Below, in pieces: positions 31,600 through 42,669 of a stretch of 60,000 nt of DNA. The notes beneath the pieces were generated by a model. It did not search any database. It saw nothing but the letters and a program-made list of their open reading frames with translations, and was not told the DNA's origin. Source of the stretch: Gnetum montanum (lineage: Eukaryota > Streptophyta > Gnetopsida > Gnetales > Gnetaceae). A program made the translations under genes and the position numbers. Within the stretch, counting starts at the first letter, position 1. Every line of letters starts with the position of its first letter. The stretch covers positions 444,718 to 504,717 of the forward strand of contig MNCI01004656.1 in NCBI GenBank assembly GCA_015680685.1, given 5' to 3'.

Positions 31600-33260
31600 T
31601 AAGAAACTAGAGTGATGTATACAATGGCAAAGAAAGAGACAAAAGTAGTAGTCGCTAAAGCTGAACATAAGGCCTTGAGTGATTTATATGAGACATTAAA
31701 AACGAATGAAGGAGAAATCTATATACAAATTAGTCATATTAGAAATAAGAAATGTAAATATATTGATCATATTAAATGCATCAAGAAAGACGATAAAAGA
31801 ATATTGGTAAAAGACAACGAATTTTTAGATAGGTGAAAAAATTATTTTTAAAACTTATTAAATGAAGAATTTTCAAGAGAGATCATCTAAGAAGAAGAAC
31901 CAACTTTTGGTTTGGTTAATGATTTTTTTTATTTGAGATGAAGATAACCTTATCTAAGATGAAATGCTATTGAACTAGATAACATTCATATAGAAGCTTG
32001 GAAAGTAGTGGTAAAGGAGTTTCATAGTTGAAAGATTTATTTAAGAAAATTTTAAAGGGTACTAAAATGCCTCAAAACTAGAGAAAAAGGATTATTTTTT
32101 TCATTTATAGGAATAAAGGAGATGTGTAAAATTGTACAAATCATTAATAAATCAATTTAATGAATTATACTTTGATAATTTGGGAGTGATTCATAGTACA
32201 ACATCTTAAATTTGAATAGTTGGTATCATAGAATCAATTTGGATTTACACTAAGGAGGTCTACTATAGAGTCTATTTTCTTAGTATGTAAATTAATGAAA
32301 AATTTAAAAAATAAAGAAAATATATACATGATCTTTATTGACTTAATAACTACATATAATAGAGTGCCTAGTGATATTATTTGATAGCCCTTACAAAGCA
32401 AAAACATCCCTAGTAAATATATTAAAATGATTCAAGACATGTATGAAGGAGCTATTATTAGAATTGCAACTTGCAAAATCATATCTAATTTTCAAAGTTA
32501 TAGTAGGCCTATAGGTTTTACACATAGCTTGCACTTATTGTTATTATTATGGATGAATTAACAAAGAAAATATAAAATGAAATTACATTATTTGCAAATG
32601 ATATTGTATTAGTGGATGTTACTTAGGAAAATAATAATTTTTAAAATTAAAAAGTAGAGATATGGGCTAAAATCAAAGGGCTTAAAAATTACTAGAAGTA
32701 ACATAATATATGGAATTCACAAAAATAATGATGAAATAGAAGTAAAAATTCTAGCTTAAAAAGTCCCTCTTTACAAATAATATTACTACCTAAGATAAAT
32801 TCTCCAATTAGATAGCAAAATTAATAAAGATATAAGAAATAGGATTAAGGATGGTTAAAACAGAGATAGGATAGTGGTATTTTTTGATATAAAAGAATCG
32901 TGGTGTTTTATATAATAAAAAAATCTTAATAAAAGTAAAAACAATTTACGTGCTATCTTATATGGTGTTGAATGTTTAGTTATACAAAAAAGGCATGAAC
33001 AATAAATTGATGTGATAGAAATGCAAATACTTTTGTGGATGTTGAATGTTACGAGAAGAGATAAATTGTATCATATAAATATTATACGAAGGCTTTGAGT
33101 TATTATTTTAGATAAGCTACAAGAATGAAATCTTAGATGGTGTGGGCATGCACCAATAAATTTAATAATAAGCCTATTAAAAAGATTATGATATCATTAT
33201 TCTAGAAAAAGCCACCAAAACAAAAAACTAAAAAGATATGATAAAAGATGATTGAAATGT
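31600..33260 (+). pseudogene. RTE-type LINE relic (plus strand)
   Basis: A spacer frame at 31,612-31,836 contains RILVKDNEFLDRWKNYF, corresponding to the segment before the RT in RTE elements. RT motifs then follow: NQFGFTLRRSTIESI at about 32,228-32,272, MIFIDLITTYNRVPSDII at about 32,328-32,382, YIKMIQDMYEGAIIRIATC at about 32,420-32,475, and LFANDIVLVDV at about 32,588-32,620, with Asn for the first catalytic Asp as in the minus-strand copy. RWCGHAPINL near 33,138-33,165 matches the C-terminal RWCGHV-RRP region. Stops and frameshifts are frequent. The apurinic endonuclease domain was not found. Confidence 0.78.
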
Positions 33261-33299
33261 AATAGTGTGAGTCAAAATTGGAATGAGATAATCTTTTAC

Positions 33300-33668
33300 T
33301 AATTAAAAAGTCTTAGGTCATTGTGAGAAATGATTTTGCTAATGTATTTAAAAGGTCTTAGATCATTGTGGGAAATGACAAAGTTTAGTAAACCTTAGAC
33401 AAACATTTGTGATTGTAAGAGAAAAATCATGTATATAGGTATGTTGCTCCTATATTGCAATGTAAGGCATTTTGTATCATTCCTTGTTACTTTTACTAAT
33501 GAGAATCCTTGATTACCATGGACATAGGTACTTTTCCGAATCATCAAAAATATCTGTATCTTTGATGTTTCCTACATTTTGTTTAGTTTATTATTGTTGT
33601 TTTTAGTATTTTTTTGTGTGGTCCAACTATTCGATCTTAGAATTTTCCTACTATATATTTTCTAATAA
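33300..33668 (+). repeat. probable Ty1/copia 5' LTR remnant
   Basis: This sequence precedes a tRNA-Met-type primer site and a copia gag, so it should contain the element's LTR. The 5' edge could not be fixed. A nearly repeated phrase, AAAGTCTTAGGTCATTGTG and AAGGTCTTAGATCATTGTG, lies at about 33,307-33,380. Confidence 0.45.
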
Positions 33669-33680
33669 TTGGTATTAGAG
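33669..33680 (+). other. Ty1/copia primer-binding site
   Basis: TTGGTATTAGAG closely matches the initiator tRNA-Met site TGGTATCAGAGC and is followed closely by a copia gag. Confidence 0.65.
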
Positions 33681-33689
33681 AAGGTAGTG

Positions 33690-34151
33690 GGAGATAGTCA
33701 TAGAAGAATGACCTGTAGATTCTTGAATGCAAAGTTCAAGGTGGAGAAATTCAATAGCAAGAATAACTTTAGGCTATGGTAGATCATGATTAAGGATTTT
33801 CTTATTCAACAAGATTTGAGTAAAGTGTTGTAGGAGAAAGTGAAGAAATCCTAAGAAATGTCAAATGAAGGTTGGGAGGATTTCAATTTGAGGGCTTAAC
33901 ACACCGTTCACTTGAGTATTTCCTATTCAATGTTGCAAAGCTTGATTCAACAATTGCATTATAGAGCAATTTGGAGGATTTGTATATGATCAAATCCCTT
34001 ACAAACAAGCTATATTTGAAGTTAGAGCTCTATGACTTCAAGATCAAGGAAAGAACATTTATTGTGGACTACTTGACTGCTCTCAATGAGCTTATCTACT
34101 AGCTATCCATTATTGAGATGTAGGTTGAGGAAAAAGATACTCTTCTATATC
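33690..34151 (+). pseudogene. Ty1/copia gag relic, interrupted by element 3
   Basis: The frame reads FKVEKFNSKNNFRLW at about 33,739-33,780, matching the start of copia gag (FEVEKFDGKNNFGLW). LYMIKSLTNKLYLKLELYDF lies at about 33,976-34,035, matching the LYMTKSLTNKLYLKKQLY segment. It continues as FIVDYLTALNELIY up to EEKDTLLYL, where the LTR of element 3 begins at 34,152. Stops replace Gln and Trp codons. The rest of the copia element is not found downstream of element 3 in this window. Confidence 0.78.
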
Positions 34152-35161
34152 TGATGAAGCATCAATTGGCTTAGATATCATAGATGCGATGTCATAGATG
34201 CTACATCTCACCTATGTTGTAGCATCCCTATCAATGCATCTCTGCTGATTACTACATCATAGTTGCTACATTGCATCTACAATGTTGTAGCTACATTGAT
34301 GTGTACCCATTGACATGATCCCATCAACGCATGGGATGATGCATCGATGTGTATTCATTAACATGATCCCATTGACACATGGGATGATGTGTTGATGTAG
34401 TGTCTACCTCCACCTATAAATCTGTATGCCCCCACTGTGTATTTGACATCATTTGTTAATAGAGTAGGTGAACCCTTGTAATTTTATTCTGTAGTCTTAT
34501 AAAATAGTTAGTGATTGCTTGTAGTGTGGATTTGAGTCAGTTGTACAACATCTTATTCAAGTGGAAATGTACCTAGACACATTCCATGAATGGAAATAAG
34601 ATCAAGAATGATTTTTATTCATTGTAGCACTTTGACTTAGACTAAATTTACTTTCCATGTAATTTTATGTTTCATGTACTTAGTTAATATTTACATTCTC
34701 ATGCATGTTAGTGAATTGGTAGAATGAGCATGACTAGTTTTGAGCATAAACATGTCTTTGCTTGGTAATCCCAACAACATTATTGCTTGGTTCACCCAGT
34801 AACATATTGCTTGGTAATCCTAGTGGTGGATATGTGTGTTTAAGACATGTACAACAAGCTGTGAATGAACATTGATGGTCCATAGGCTAGTTTAGACTTT
34901 TTCTTTCTATTGTTAATTGGATTAAATAATTTATTTGTCTATTATTTTTAGGAGTAGCATAAAGCCAAAATAGCATCAACCATCATATGCCTCACATTGT
35001 ACATGCCAAAGCTACCACTAGTCTAAGTGGAAGACAACAAACTATGATCAATACTTAACAATATAGATGCCAAACTAGTTTCATCCATAAAATTCGATTG
35101 AGTTACATGTGAACACTTGTAATTTGTATGGTTGGGAATAGGGCGTATCCATTGATCATCA
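34152..35161 (+). repeat. Element 3 5' LTR
   Basis: This 1,010-bp LTR starts TGATGAAGC and ends CATCA. A word array of CTACATC, GATGTAG and GGGATGATG types fills about 34,165-34,400. A TATA box (TATAAAT) lies at 34,415-34,421. The block with GCTTGGTAATCCCAACAAC and GCTTGGTAATCCTAGTGG lies at about 34,758-34,830. Confidence 0.83.
34165..34421 (+). promoter_or_regulatory. Element 3 U3 word array and TATA box
   Basis: Repeated CTACATC/GATGTAG words make up the first part. The second part has two near-identical phrases, CATGATCCCATCAACGCATG and CATGATCCCATTGACACATG, each followed by GGATGATG. The array ends just before the TATA box, as in element 1 but with different words. Confidence 0.55.
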
Positions 35162-35180
35162 TTGGCATCATTGCCAAGGA
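35162..35180 (+). other. Element 3 primer-binding site
   Basis: TTGGCATCATTGCCAAGGA directly follows the LTR and is a mutated relative of the TTGGCGCCATTGTTGGGGA site of element 1. Confidence 0.7.
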
Positions 35181-35289
35181 TGGTGCTAGTTATCTAGATT
35201 AGTTATATTATGCATGTTCATTGTAGGAGTATTAATGATGTATCTTTTAGAAAATATTAATATTTTAAGTTACATACATTAAAACCATG

Positions 35290-36800
35290 TCTTCTTTACA
35301 AAGGGCCAAGAATGCATCACATGATAAAAACACTCATAGGAGAAATGATAGGATAAAGAGAATTATAGTGAACAACCTCAAGCAAGGGTTTGATATGCTT
35401 ATTTAGACTCTTACTATAATCAATGGCTACATTCAACTAGTATAGAAAATCCTAGAGGAGATGGAGAAAGTCCTAAAAAAGCAGGGCCTTAAGGCCTTGG
35501 ACCTCCTCTAAACTTAGAAAAGATAGATCAGGGGACCATGGGGGGAGATATAGTAACCATGAAAATTCTTCCAATTCCTCATCTTCCTCTTCCTCTTCAA
35601 CATCTAGTTTTCACAAAGATAAATGTAGGTATAGAGATAGAGATCTACTAAGGGGTCAAGATGAAAATAGAAATAGAATGAAAGGGCAAGATGAAAGACA
35701 TCAAAGTGATCATAGAAAACATTAGGACCATTAGACAAATAAAAATAGAGATTACCACCATTATATGTCTAATACAAATGAACCCTTGTTGGCTACTAGG
35801 GGCCTAACACAGATTAGGAAGGTTGTTCAAATACCCCAAAGGCATCAAAGGGATAGCCACTTCAAATGTTTTGAAATGAAAAACATTCCTAAATTTAGGG
35901 GAGGCTATAATTCTGATACAAAACATCATATACAAGCCTTCCATGATGCTTTCTCCTTGCAAAATATCAACCATAAGTGGAAAAAGCTTAACCTCTTCCC
36001 TAGGATAGTAATAGATGAGATTGAAATTTGGTATAGATTTTTGGAATTAGATTCCAACCATTGATGGTCTACAATGCTAGAAGTCGTCAACAAAAAATAC
36101 CAAACCTATGTGAGAGTGTCCAACCTAAGAAAACAAATCCAAGGATTGAAGTAAGAAAAACATGAATCCTTGGATGTGGCCTTGGATAGATACTATTCTC
36201 TACTACATAGATGTCTAGGCCATGATTTTTCTCAAAAAGAGCAATTTTTCACATCATAGATGGGCTTTGTAATAAATTGAGAGTAACACTTGTTGGTTAT
36301 TCAAACTAAAAGCCCATCAAATACAAAGGCTAATCAAGGGGGAGGCAAAGTAAGAAGGAGAGCTATGTAAACTAGAGAATGTAGAGGAATATAATCGAGA
36401 CCCAACTCTTCAAAAGAAAATAATCCATATCTATGATGAGGAAAAAGAGGTAGCTCTCGATGAGGTGATTTTACAACAAACCTTGGCAATACAAACATCT
36501 ATCAATGAGATTGAAGCAAGGCTATCTAAGAGGTAGGAGTTGATGAATGATAAAGTTACAACTTACATAAAAACTATAGAGGAGAGGATAATAGAAAAAG
36601 AATTAAGTGATCAAAATAAGAAGAGGAAAAAGAACCAAGAAACCAGTAGAAACACTTATTGGTAAAAAGGGAAAATGGCTATAGGTGAAAATGCTATAGA
36701 ATCAACCATAGAACATGAAGATGGATGTGAAATCTACCTATATGTCCATCCAAAGGGCTATTTCCTAGTCATGTTGCATCTACATTAGTATTGAGTTTTT
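35290..36800 (+). pseudogene. Element 3 gag relic
   Basis: An Arg/Ser-rich N-terminal region (about 35,500-35,750) precedes the best-kept part, the open frame 35,765-36,064. There QIPQRHQRDSHFKCFEMKNI and the AFHDAFSLQNINHKWKKLNL segment match the capsid part of element 1 gag (4,997-5,300) closely. The frame continues with stops through VSNLRKQIQGLK near 36,115-36,150 and a charged C-terminal region. A damaged zinc-knuckle remnant (YVHPKGYF) lies near 36,740-36,765. It is a structural protein relic without coding capacity. Confidence 0.8.
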
Positions 36801-38048
36801 TTTTTGAATCCCAAGTTCGTACAAAGCAAATGCCTAGGAAATTACCTTTTTCACAAGGTAATTATAGACAATCCTATAACCAACCATACTATCTTAGTGA
36901 GACTTCTTATCAACCTCAAAACCATCATCAACCATAGTGGAAAAACCCACAATCATGGGGGAGGCCACCATCAAACCAACACTACCCTCACTTCTAACTG
37001 GACCCATATGGATATTATGTTCAAAAACATGATTCACCAACTAGTTCTACTTCCTCTATCTCAAATTGCTACTTCCACTCTCTTAAATATCATCAACCTG
37101 AAACATCTTCTATCGGATTACCACCTCATGCCTCTCATCCTCCATCATATCCTCAATATTCTCATACTTTCCTCCATCACATGCCACTACCAACAACACA
37201 AGAAAGTTTGACACCACAACATAACCTAAAGAATGTCACTTGTGCTATGAACATACATAGAAATGATAATGCTAGTAGACCTCAACCACAACCTTGAAAA
37301 TGTCCTTTCTTTAGGGTAGTTTTCTCACACAAGCATAAAACTTGTAGACATACTAGCACATCGAAACTTGCACAAGGCGAATCTAGTGCAACAACCTTAC
37401 TTACAAAAATGATGTCTCCTAATTATATGCATAAGCCAGCAACCATCACCACTTGAATAGAAGATGGAAATGATGAACCTATCACTATGGAGAAACAACA
37501 ACCTCCATGCATCACTAATAATGATAAAGGATGCAATTATGGGTCATAATTTCAAAATATTAACATAACCCCTATAGCAACCCATCATAAAGTTCAGAAA
37601 TAAGTGTGTGATCAAAAACCAGTTTATGCAGTAGCCACTAAAATAGAAGACATCTAGTGGCTTGGAAAGAAGAGTGCAAAACTGTTTAAAATATGCATGG
37701 AACCAACCAATCCACTTATTAGTTTTAGACCTAAGAAAATGGATCAAACAGAGAACTTAGACATAGACATCTTACACTCTAAGTATACACCAATGAAAGA
37801 TATTAAATAAGGAGACACACATATTAAGATAGAAAATCAAGATGAAGAAGAAAACACATCTAGACCCTCTAAAAATGAAATAAGTTCAAGTCCAATTGAA
37901 GATATATCTCCTAATTGAAATAAGATTATCATTAATTGTAGATGTGCTACCATGTGAATGATTAAATCAATAAAGATGAGAAATGAAAAAAATTGTGGTG
38001 TATAGCCTAGGTGTGTAGTCCATTTCTTGAATGCTGACCCACAAGATT
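36801..38048 (+). pseudogene. Element 3 Pro/His-rich spacer and pol-deletion scar
   Basis: The first part (36,804-37,211) matches the spacer after gag in elements 1 and 2. At about 37,610-37,720, KPVYAVATKIEDI-stop-W and ICMEPTNPL match the segment just upstream of RT in element 1 (YAVATRQEGTQW, ICMEPTKGW at 7,196-7,290). Protease and RT proper are absent, and about 37,740-37,960 is a charged stretch without motifs. The sequence then passes to the post-pol purine box at 38,050. Confidence 0.6.
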
Positions 38049-38483
38049 AGTCATGGGGGAGATGCCCCATCCTAATGCAAGAACTAATAAGTACTTTTCA
38101 CTTTTGTGTTTTACAATTTTTTATCATTTTTTCATTTCTTTCACCATTTTCTAATTCTTAATATGTTTTTCATTTCTTGATATTTTTCTTTTTTTTTTCT
38201 TTATAATTTTCTCTTTTCTTAAGTCATTTTCTTCATGTTTTTGTTAATAATATTACTAGTCATGATGCAAAAGTCAACATTATGAGTTTTTTTTTTTGCT
38301 ATGTGATCAAGATGATTGGGTAAGTAATTGTTTGAAGTAGTGAGACCATCTCATTCATCCCTCCAATTCTCTAAATAAAAAGGTCTTTTATCATGAAAGA
38401 AATTTGGTTCTTCTTTAATGAAATTAAAATCAATAAATGATCATTTTATCTTGAAGAAAGAGGAAAAGACCAAGTAGGAATGG

Positions 38484-38902
38484 TAAAGGGTGTGACCTCA
38501 AGGGGATTTTTTGAGTTCTCTTCTTGACTTCCTTCATGTGGTTTATCACTCCTCTAAGAATGTATCATCACTTCTCTATTGACCAATAAATAGGAAGTTA
38601 TGTCTTTGAATGGTGTGGTTTCCATTTTTTAAAAAATATTAAATTAAAAATAAAATAAAATTTAAGCAAATAACAAAAAAATATAATGGGAATTTAAAGC
38701 ACATCCCTTACACACAATAATGGGCTACAAGCATTGGTCATGGGGCTAGAAAGACATATTATCCATGTCTAAAAGCACCCCTCTAACTAAGGGCCTTCCT
38801 TCCTTCTTCTCTTTTCTTCTCTTTTTGGAGTGATGATTTTTCTTAGTGGTGATTGTTGACTCATGATGGTGATCAAGAAGGAATACATCAATGCAAGGTC
38901 AC
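38484..38902 (+). other. Conserved non-coding 3' module, element 3 copy
   Basis: Its landmarks are AAAGGGTGTGACCTCAAGG, TTGACCAATAAATAGGAAG, GGGAATTTAAAGCACATCCC, GGGCTACAAGCATTGG, CTCTAACTAAGGGCC and AATGCAAGGTCACT. A T/A-rich hairpin-like tract (TTTTTTAAAAAA) sits in the middle, where the other copies have A-runs. Confidence 0.65.
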
Positions 38903-40197
38903 TATTGATGGTATGGGCTTGGTCTAAAACTTGGATGAATAGATATGTTGGTCAATTTAATCACACTTAACACAAGTACCTATTGCAGACATGATAAAAC
39001 ACCTTACATCCCCATCTCTACAATCCCTTCTTACCCCATTATTTACTACACTGTTGCATGCGATTATGAGCCTAATGGTTTTGTGTAGTATGATACAACA
39101 TCCCAATAAAGGCAATTGTGTGTTGTTTGAAATAAATGCATGATCTACATTTAACTTCTTAGGTGCCCATAGACATTTATAGAAGTGGTTATGCAAGGGC
39201 ATTATGGTAGGAGCCTGCTTTTGGAAGGACCCACTTGCATAACTCCTGTTAATCATGGCTTTGAACTAACTTTACATCTTCTAGAACATCAGTGATGGTT
39301 TCTCTAAATTTATGCATGATTTTGGGACTACTTCTCATCAATTTTATTAAATTTTTGCACTTTTCTATTTCCATATCCATTAATATTTCTTGGCCATCTT
39401 CTAAATTAGATCTTTGGTTTTAATTATTTGAAAACTTGTTTGTTTCCAAAGTTACACTCATTAGTCATGGGGGCTAGGAATGTCTGCTTCGAAATTTTTG
39501 AAATTTTTTCTAGCATCCTATTTTTGAACATCATGGTAACTAATAGTAATTAAACAAAATAATGTGGATAACTTGATGATTTTAATTACCTCATAGCCTT
39601 TTACATAGTATGTTATCATTACCTTGTGCTTAAACGAAAACTAAAAAATTGAAAAAGTGTTGATTATTAAGGAAAATTTACCAAAAATAATGTTGATGCT
39701 TTGGTGACTATAGGTGATGCTAAAAGAAATGCCTAAGGAACAAGGTATTTTGCTAGGCATGAAAACAAAGCCAAGAGAGGGACAACAAGGGATATGACCA
39801 TGGAAAAATCATAGCACATATAGTATAAAAATCAAACATCACATAATTACCTAATCCATGGGATGATCAGTAGAAAATTCAGTCCATCCTTCAAGAATGT
39901 TCTGCATAACTAGAGAAGCATCAACATATAAATCAAGGTTGGAAGCCATTGCTAGCAACAACAAGAAGAATCATCTTCAGTGGATTTTTGAAGACCTTTA
40001 CCAACTTTTTAATCTTCAATGTTTGTCAAGTATTTTAGTCATTTTTTCATTTTGTATGCATCAACTTGAATATAATTTTGTAATTTGACACTGAGAGTTA
40101 GTCAGCGGTTAGTGTTAGTCAATAATCCCATACTTTCACAATTTTTTCTCAGGAAAACTCAGTCCTATCCTAATAACTAGAGGATGAGTCTTTACTC
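38903..40197 (+). other. Element 3 remaining 3' region
   Basis: There is no supportable gene. Shared blocks are GGAAGGACCCACTTGCATAA at about 39,215-39,240 and a purine box TAGTCATGGGGGCTAGG at about 39,462-39,478. The final pre-LTR block contains GTCAATAATCCCATAC and GGATGAGTCTTTACTCAGT. Confidence 0.5.
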
Positions 40198-40330
40198 AGT
40201 CATGGGAATATGATGAGGCATTAGTTGGATGAGATATCATAGATTCTACATCACCCATGCATTGTAGCATCCTTGTTGATGCATCTCTATTGGCTACTAC
40301 ATCGTAGATGCTATGTCACATCTGTGATGT
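40198..40330 (+). repeat. Element 3 polypurine tract and truncated 3' LTR
   Basis: AGTCATGGGAATA (40,198-40,210) precedes TGATGAGGCA. The 120 bp that follow align with the start of the element 3 5' LTR (GATATCATAGAT, TGTAGCATCC, TTGATGCATCTCT, ATCGTAGATGCTA). The match stops at 40,330, where pol sequence of element 4 begins. Confidence 0.75.
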
Positions 40331-41770
40331 CATACAATGGCTGGTGATCCTCCAGGAGTTTGATTTGATGATGGTTGATTGAAAGGGGACTTAGAATGTG
40401 GTAGCTAACCACTTGTCTTAGTTGTGATGGGATAGTAAGGAGGAGGAGAGTCCATTATTTGATCAATTTCTTGATGAACTCTTCTTTGTTGATGTTGTTA
40501 CGGCTTCAAATTTCAAGGAAACAAACTAGTTTGATAGCATCATCTACTATCTACTCATCCAAAAGATGTTGTTGGAATGGGATCATAGGAATAAATAAAA
40601 GTTTCTTCATTAGGCCAAGCACTTCATAAAAAATCAAAGATAACCCCTACAAGAGTTACACTGATGACTTGGTACGATGGTGTGTTCCTGATGTAGATTA
40701 GCTTTAAGTCCTCTAGGATGCACATGAAAAAACTTGTAGGGGCCATTATGCTGGGATAAGAACTACCATTAAGACCCTCATGATAGGATATTATTGGCCA
40801 TGATCTTATGCGATGTCCATGACATCTTCCATTCCTATGACCAGTGCCAACATGATGGAGGGATCACAACATGTATGGAAGGGATGCAATAGTGGATCCA
40901 ACCATTAGAGCCTTTCATTCTTTGGAGGATAGATTTCATGGGGTCCATCAACCCCATGTCAAATAGAAATGACTAGGGAATTATGTCTATTGACTACTAG
41001 ACCAAATGGATTGAAGCCACTATCGTCACCAACTATTCATCCTCTACGACAACATGGTTTGTACAACAAAATGTTATCAACAAGTTTGGTATGCTATGAG
41101 CATTAATTTTTGATAATGGAAGACACTTTATAAGTTCCACTTTTCGAAAGCTTATGCAATGCTTGGGGGTTGAACATAAACTAACAACTCTTCACCACTC
41201 CTAACCTAATGGCCAAAATTACCAAAATACTAGCATGAATAGTTATCAAAGATAGGAATTACTAGAGCAACAAACTCAATGGTGCTCTTTGGGCTTATCA
41301 TTCAACATGGAATCTTGCTATTGCGTATTCTTGCTATGAGCTCATGTACAAAAAAATTCCAATGCTTTCCATCCAAGTTGAGCTCCATACACTTTTCATA
41401 GCATGTGACCTTGTCTTAGACTTAAGTCTAGCCCAAAGAAAAAGATTAATGAATCTCAACATGATAAACAAAAATAGATTAGTGGCCCTTTCATTGAATG
41501 AAGTGCACAAGGCACATAACAAACAATGTCATGATATTAAGATTTGGAAGATAAAGTTTCAACCATGGGATAAGGTGCTCTACTAGAATCCCATGCACAC
41601 GCCTCAATGGACAAAATTTCAAATGTTATGGAAGGGCCTTACATTATATATGAAACCTTTTCACCTGGGGCCATGATGATATACCATCTTGAGAGCCAAG
41701 GTAAGAGATTTTTGGTCAACACCCAACAACTCAAACCTTTTCTTGAATCAAGAATAACTAGTTGAACAAA
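40331..41770 (+). pseudogene. Element 4 RNase H end and integrase relic
   Basis: It begins with WLVILQEFDLMMVD-type sequence, matching the end of RNase H in element 1. A zinc-binding segment with TCRGHYAG lies at about 40,735-40,760. The integrase core shows WRIDFMGS near 40,925, KWIEATIV, LIFDNGRHF at about 41,105-41,130 and KLMQCLGVEHKLTTLHHS. The NGQxE segment that carries the third catalytic residue is deleted at about 41,215. The C-terminal region is well kept: LNGALWAYHSTWNLAI, an open stretch at 41,344-41,586, and LWKGLTLYMKPFHLGP corresponding to the GPY/F segment. There is no chromodomain. Confidence 0.82.
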
Positions 41771-41822
41771 ATACTCAACTAATGGACATGCATGTTTAAT
41801 TTTCTAGATCTCCTCTTTCCAA

Positions 41823-41840
41823 CTTAGTCATGGGGGAGAT
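41823..41840 (+). other. post-pol purine box
   Basis: TTAGTCATGGGGGAGATG lies just downstream of the end of pol. Element 3 has the same words at 38,049-38,065. It resembles the polypurine tract next to the LTRs but sits several kilobases upstream of it. Confidence 0.5.
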
Positions 41841-42283
41841 GCTCATCCATGATGATACTATATGAGTGGCTCCTCATTTTTCAATTTTTTTTTGTTTTAC
41901 ATCCTTTTTCACACATTTTTTATTTTCTTTAATATTTTACAATTTTTCTATATTTTTCCTTATTTAGACTTTTCTTACATGTCTTCCTTTTTTTTATTGC
42001 CATCAAGACTTCGGTGGTGAATACAACTACTCATTGATGATGGTTTGTTACTTGCATTGTTTACTTGATTGCAAATGATTAGATCTCATATTAGAATTTT
42101 GATGTTAATTAATGGAACATTAATTTTTTCATGATATTAGGCAGTGAGTTCACATCACCCACCATTCCACACAACTCCATGGTGTTTCCTCATTTCAAAA
42201 ATATGAGATCCTTTCTTAATAACAACTTACAATGAATTTTTGACCTTGGTACTTTCCAAACTTCGGATGAATTAAGTGGATGG

Positions 42284-42669
42284 ACAAGGGTGTGGCTTGA
42301 AGGGGATTTTTTACCTTTTTCACCTACTTATCATTTGGGGTTACATGAGTGTTTCTATGGATTCCTCACCATTCTTATGTCGACTAATAAACAAGAAGCA
42401 ATATCTTAGCATGGTGTGGTTCCCATTGGCAAAAAAGAAAAAACCACAACGGAAATTCAAATCACACCCCTTAGATATAATAATGGGCTAAAGGTACTAG
42501 TTTTGGAGCTAGAAAGACATGTTATCCATGTTTGAAGGCATCCCTCTAACTAAGGCTCTTTTCAATTCCTTCTTTTCTTTTCTTCTTTTTTTGAAATGGT
42601 GAGTTGTTTGTGGGGATGTTCCTATACCTTGGAGGATGGACTGATCTTATGTGCTAATGCGAAGTCACT
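42284..42669 (+). other. Conserved non-coding 3' module, element 4 copy
   Basis: Its landmarks are ACAAGGGTGTGGCTTGAAGG, TCGACTAATAAACAAGAAG, GGAAATTCAAATCACACCCC, GGGCTAAAGGTACTAG, CTCTAACTAAGGCTC and AATGCGAAGTCACT. It has the same order and spacing as in elements 1-3. Confidence 0.65.

Larger units (their letters stand above)
34152..40330 (+). mobile_element. Element 3: gag-only gypsy derivative (pol deleted)
   Basis: A 5' LTR (34,152-35,161), a primer site, a gag relic and the 3' non-coding region are present, but no protease, RT, RNase H or integrase motif appears between 37,210 and 38,050. The 3' LTR is represented only by its first 120 bp (40,211-40,330). The layout is that of a non-autonomous element that kept packaging and priming signals and gag. 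The order of conserved 3' blocks is the same as in elements 1 and 4. Confidence 0.8.

Noticed and set aside
39897-40088. 63-codon open frame before the 3' LTR of element 3, considered as an env-like frame
   Set aside because: It is short, with no signal peptide or conserved motif and no counterpart in element 1 at the same place.
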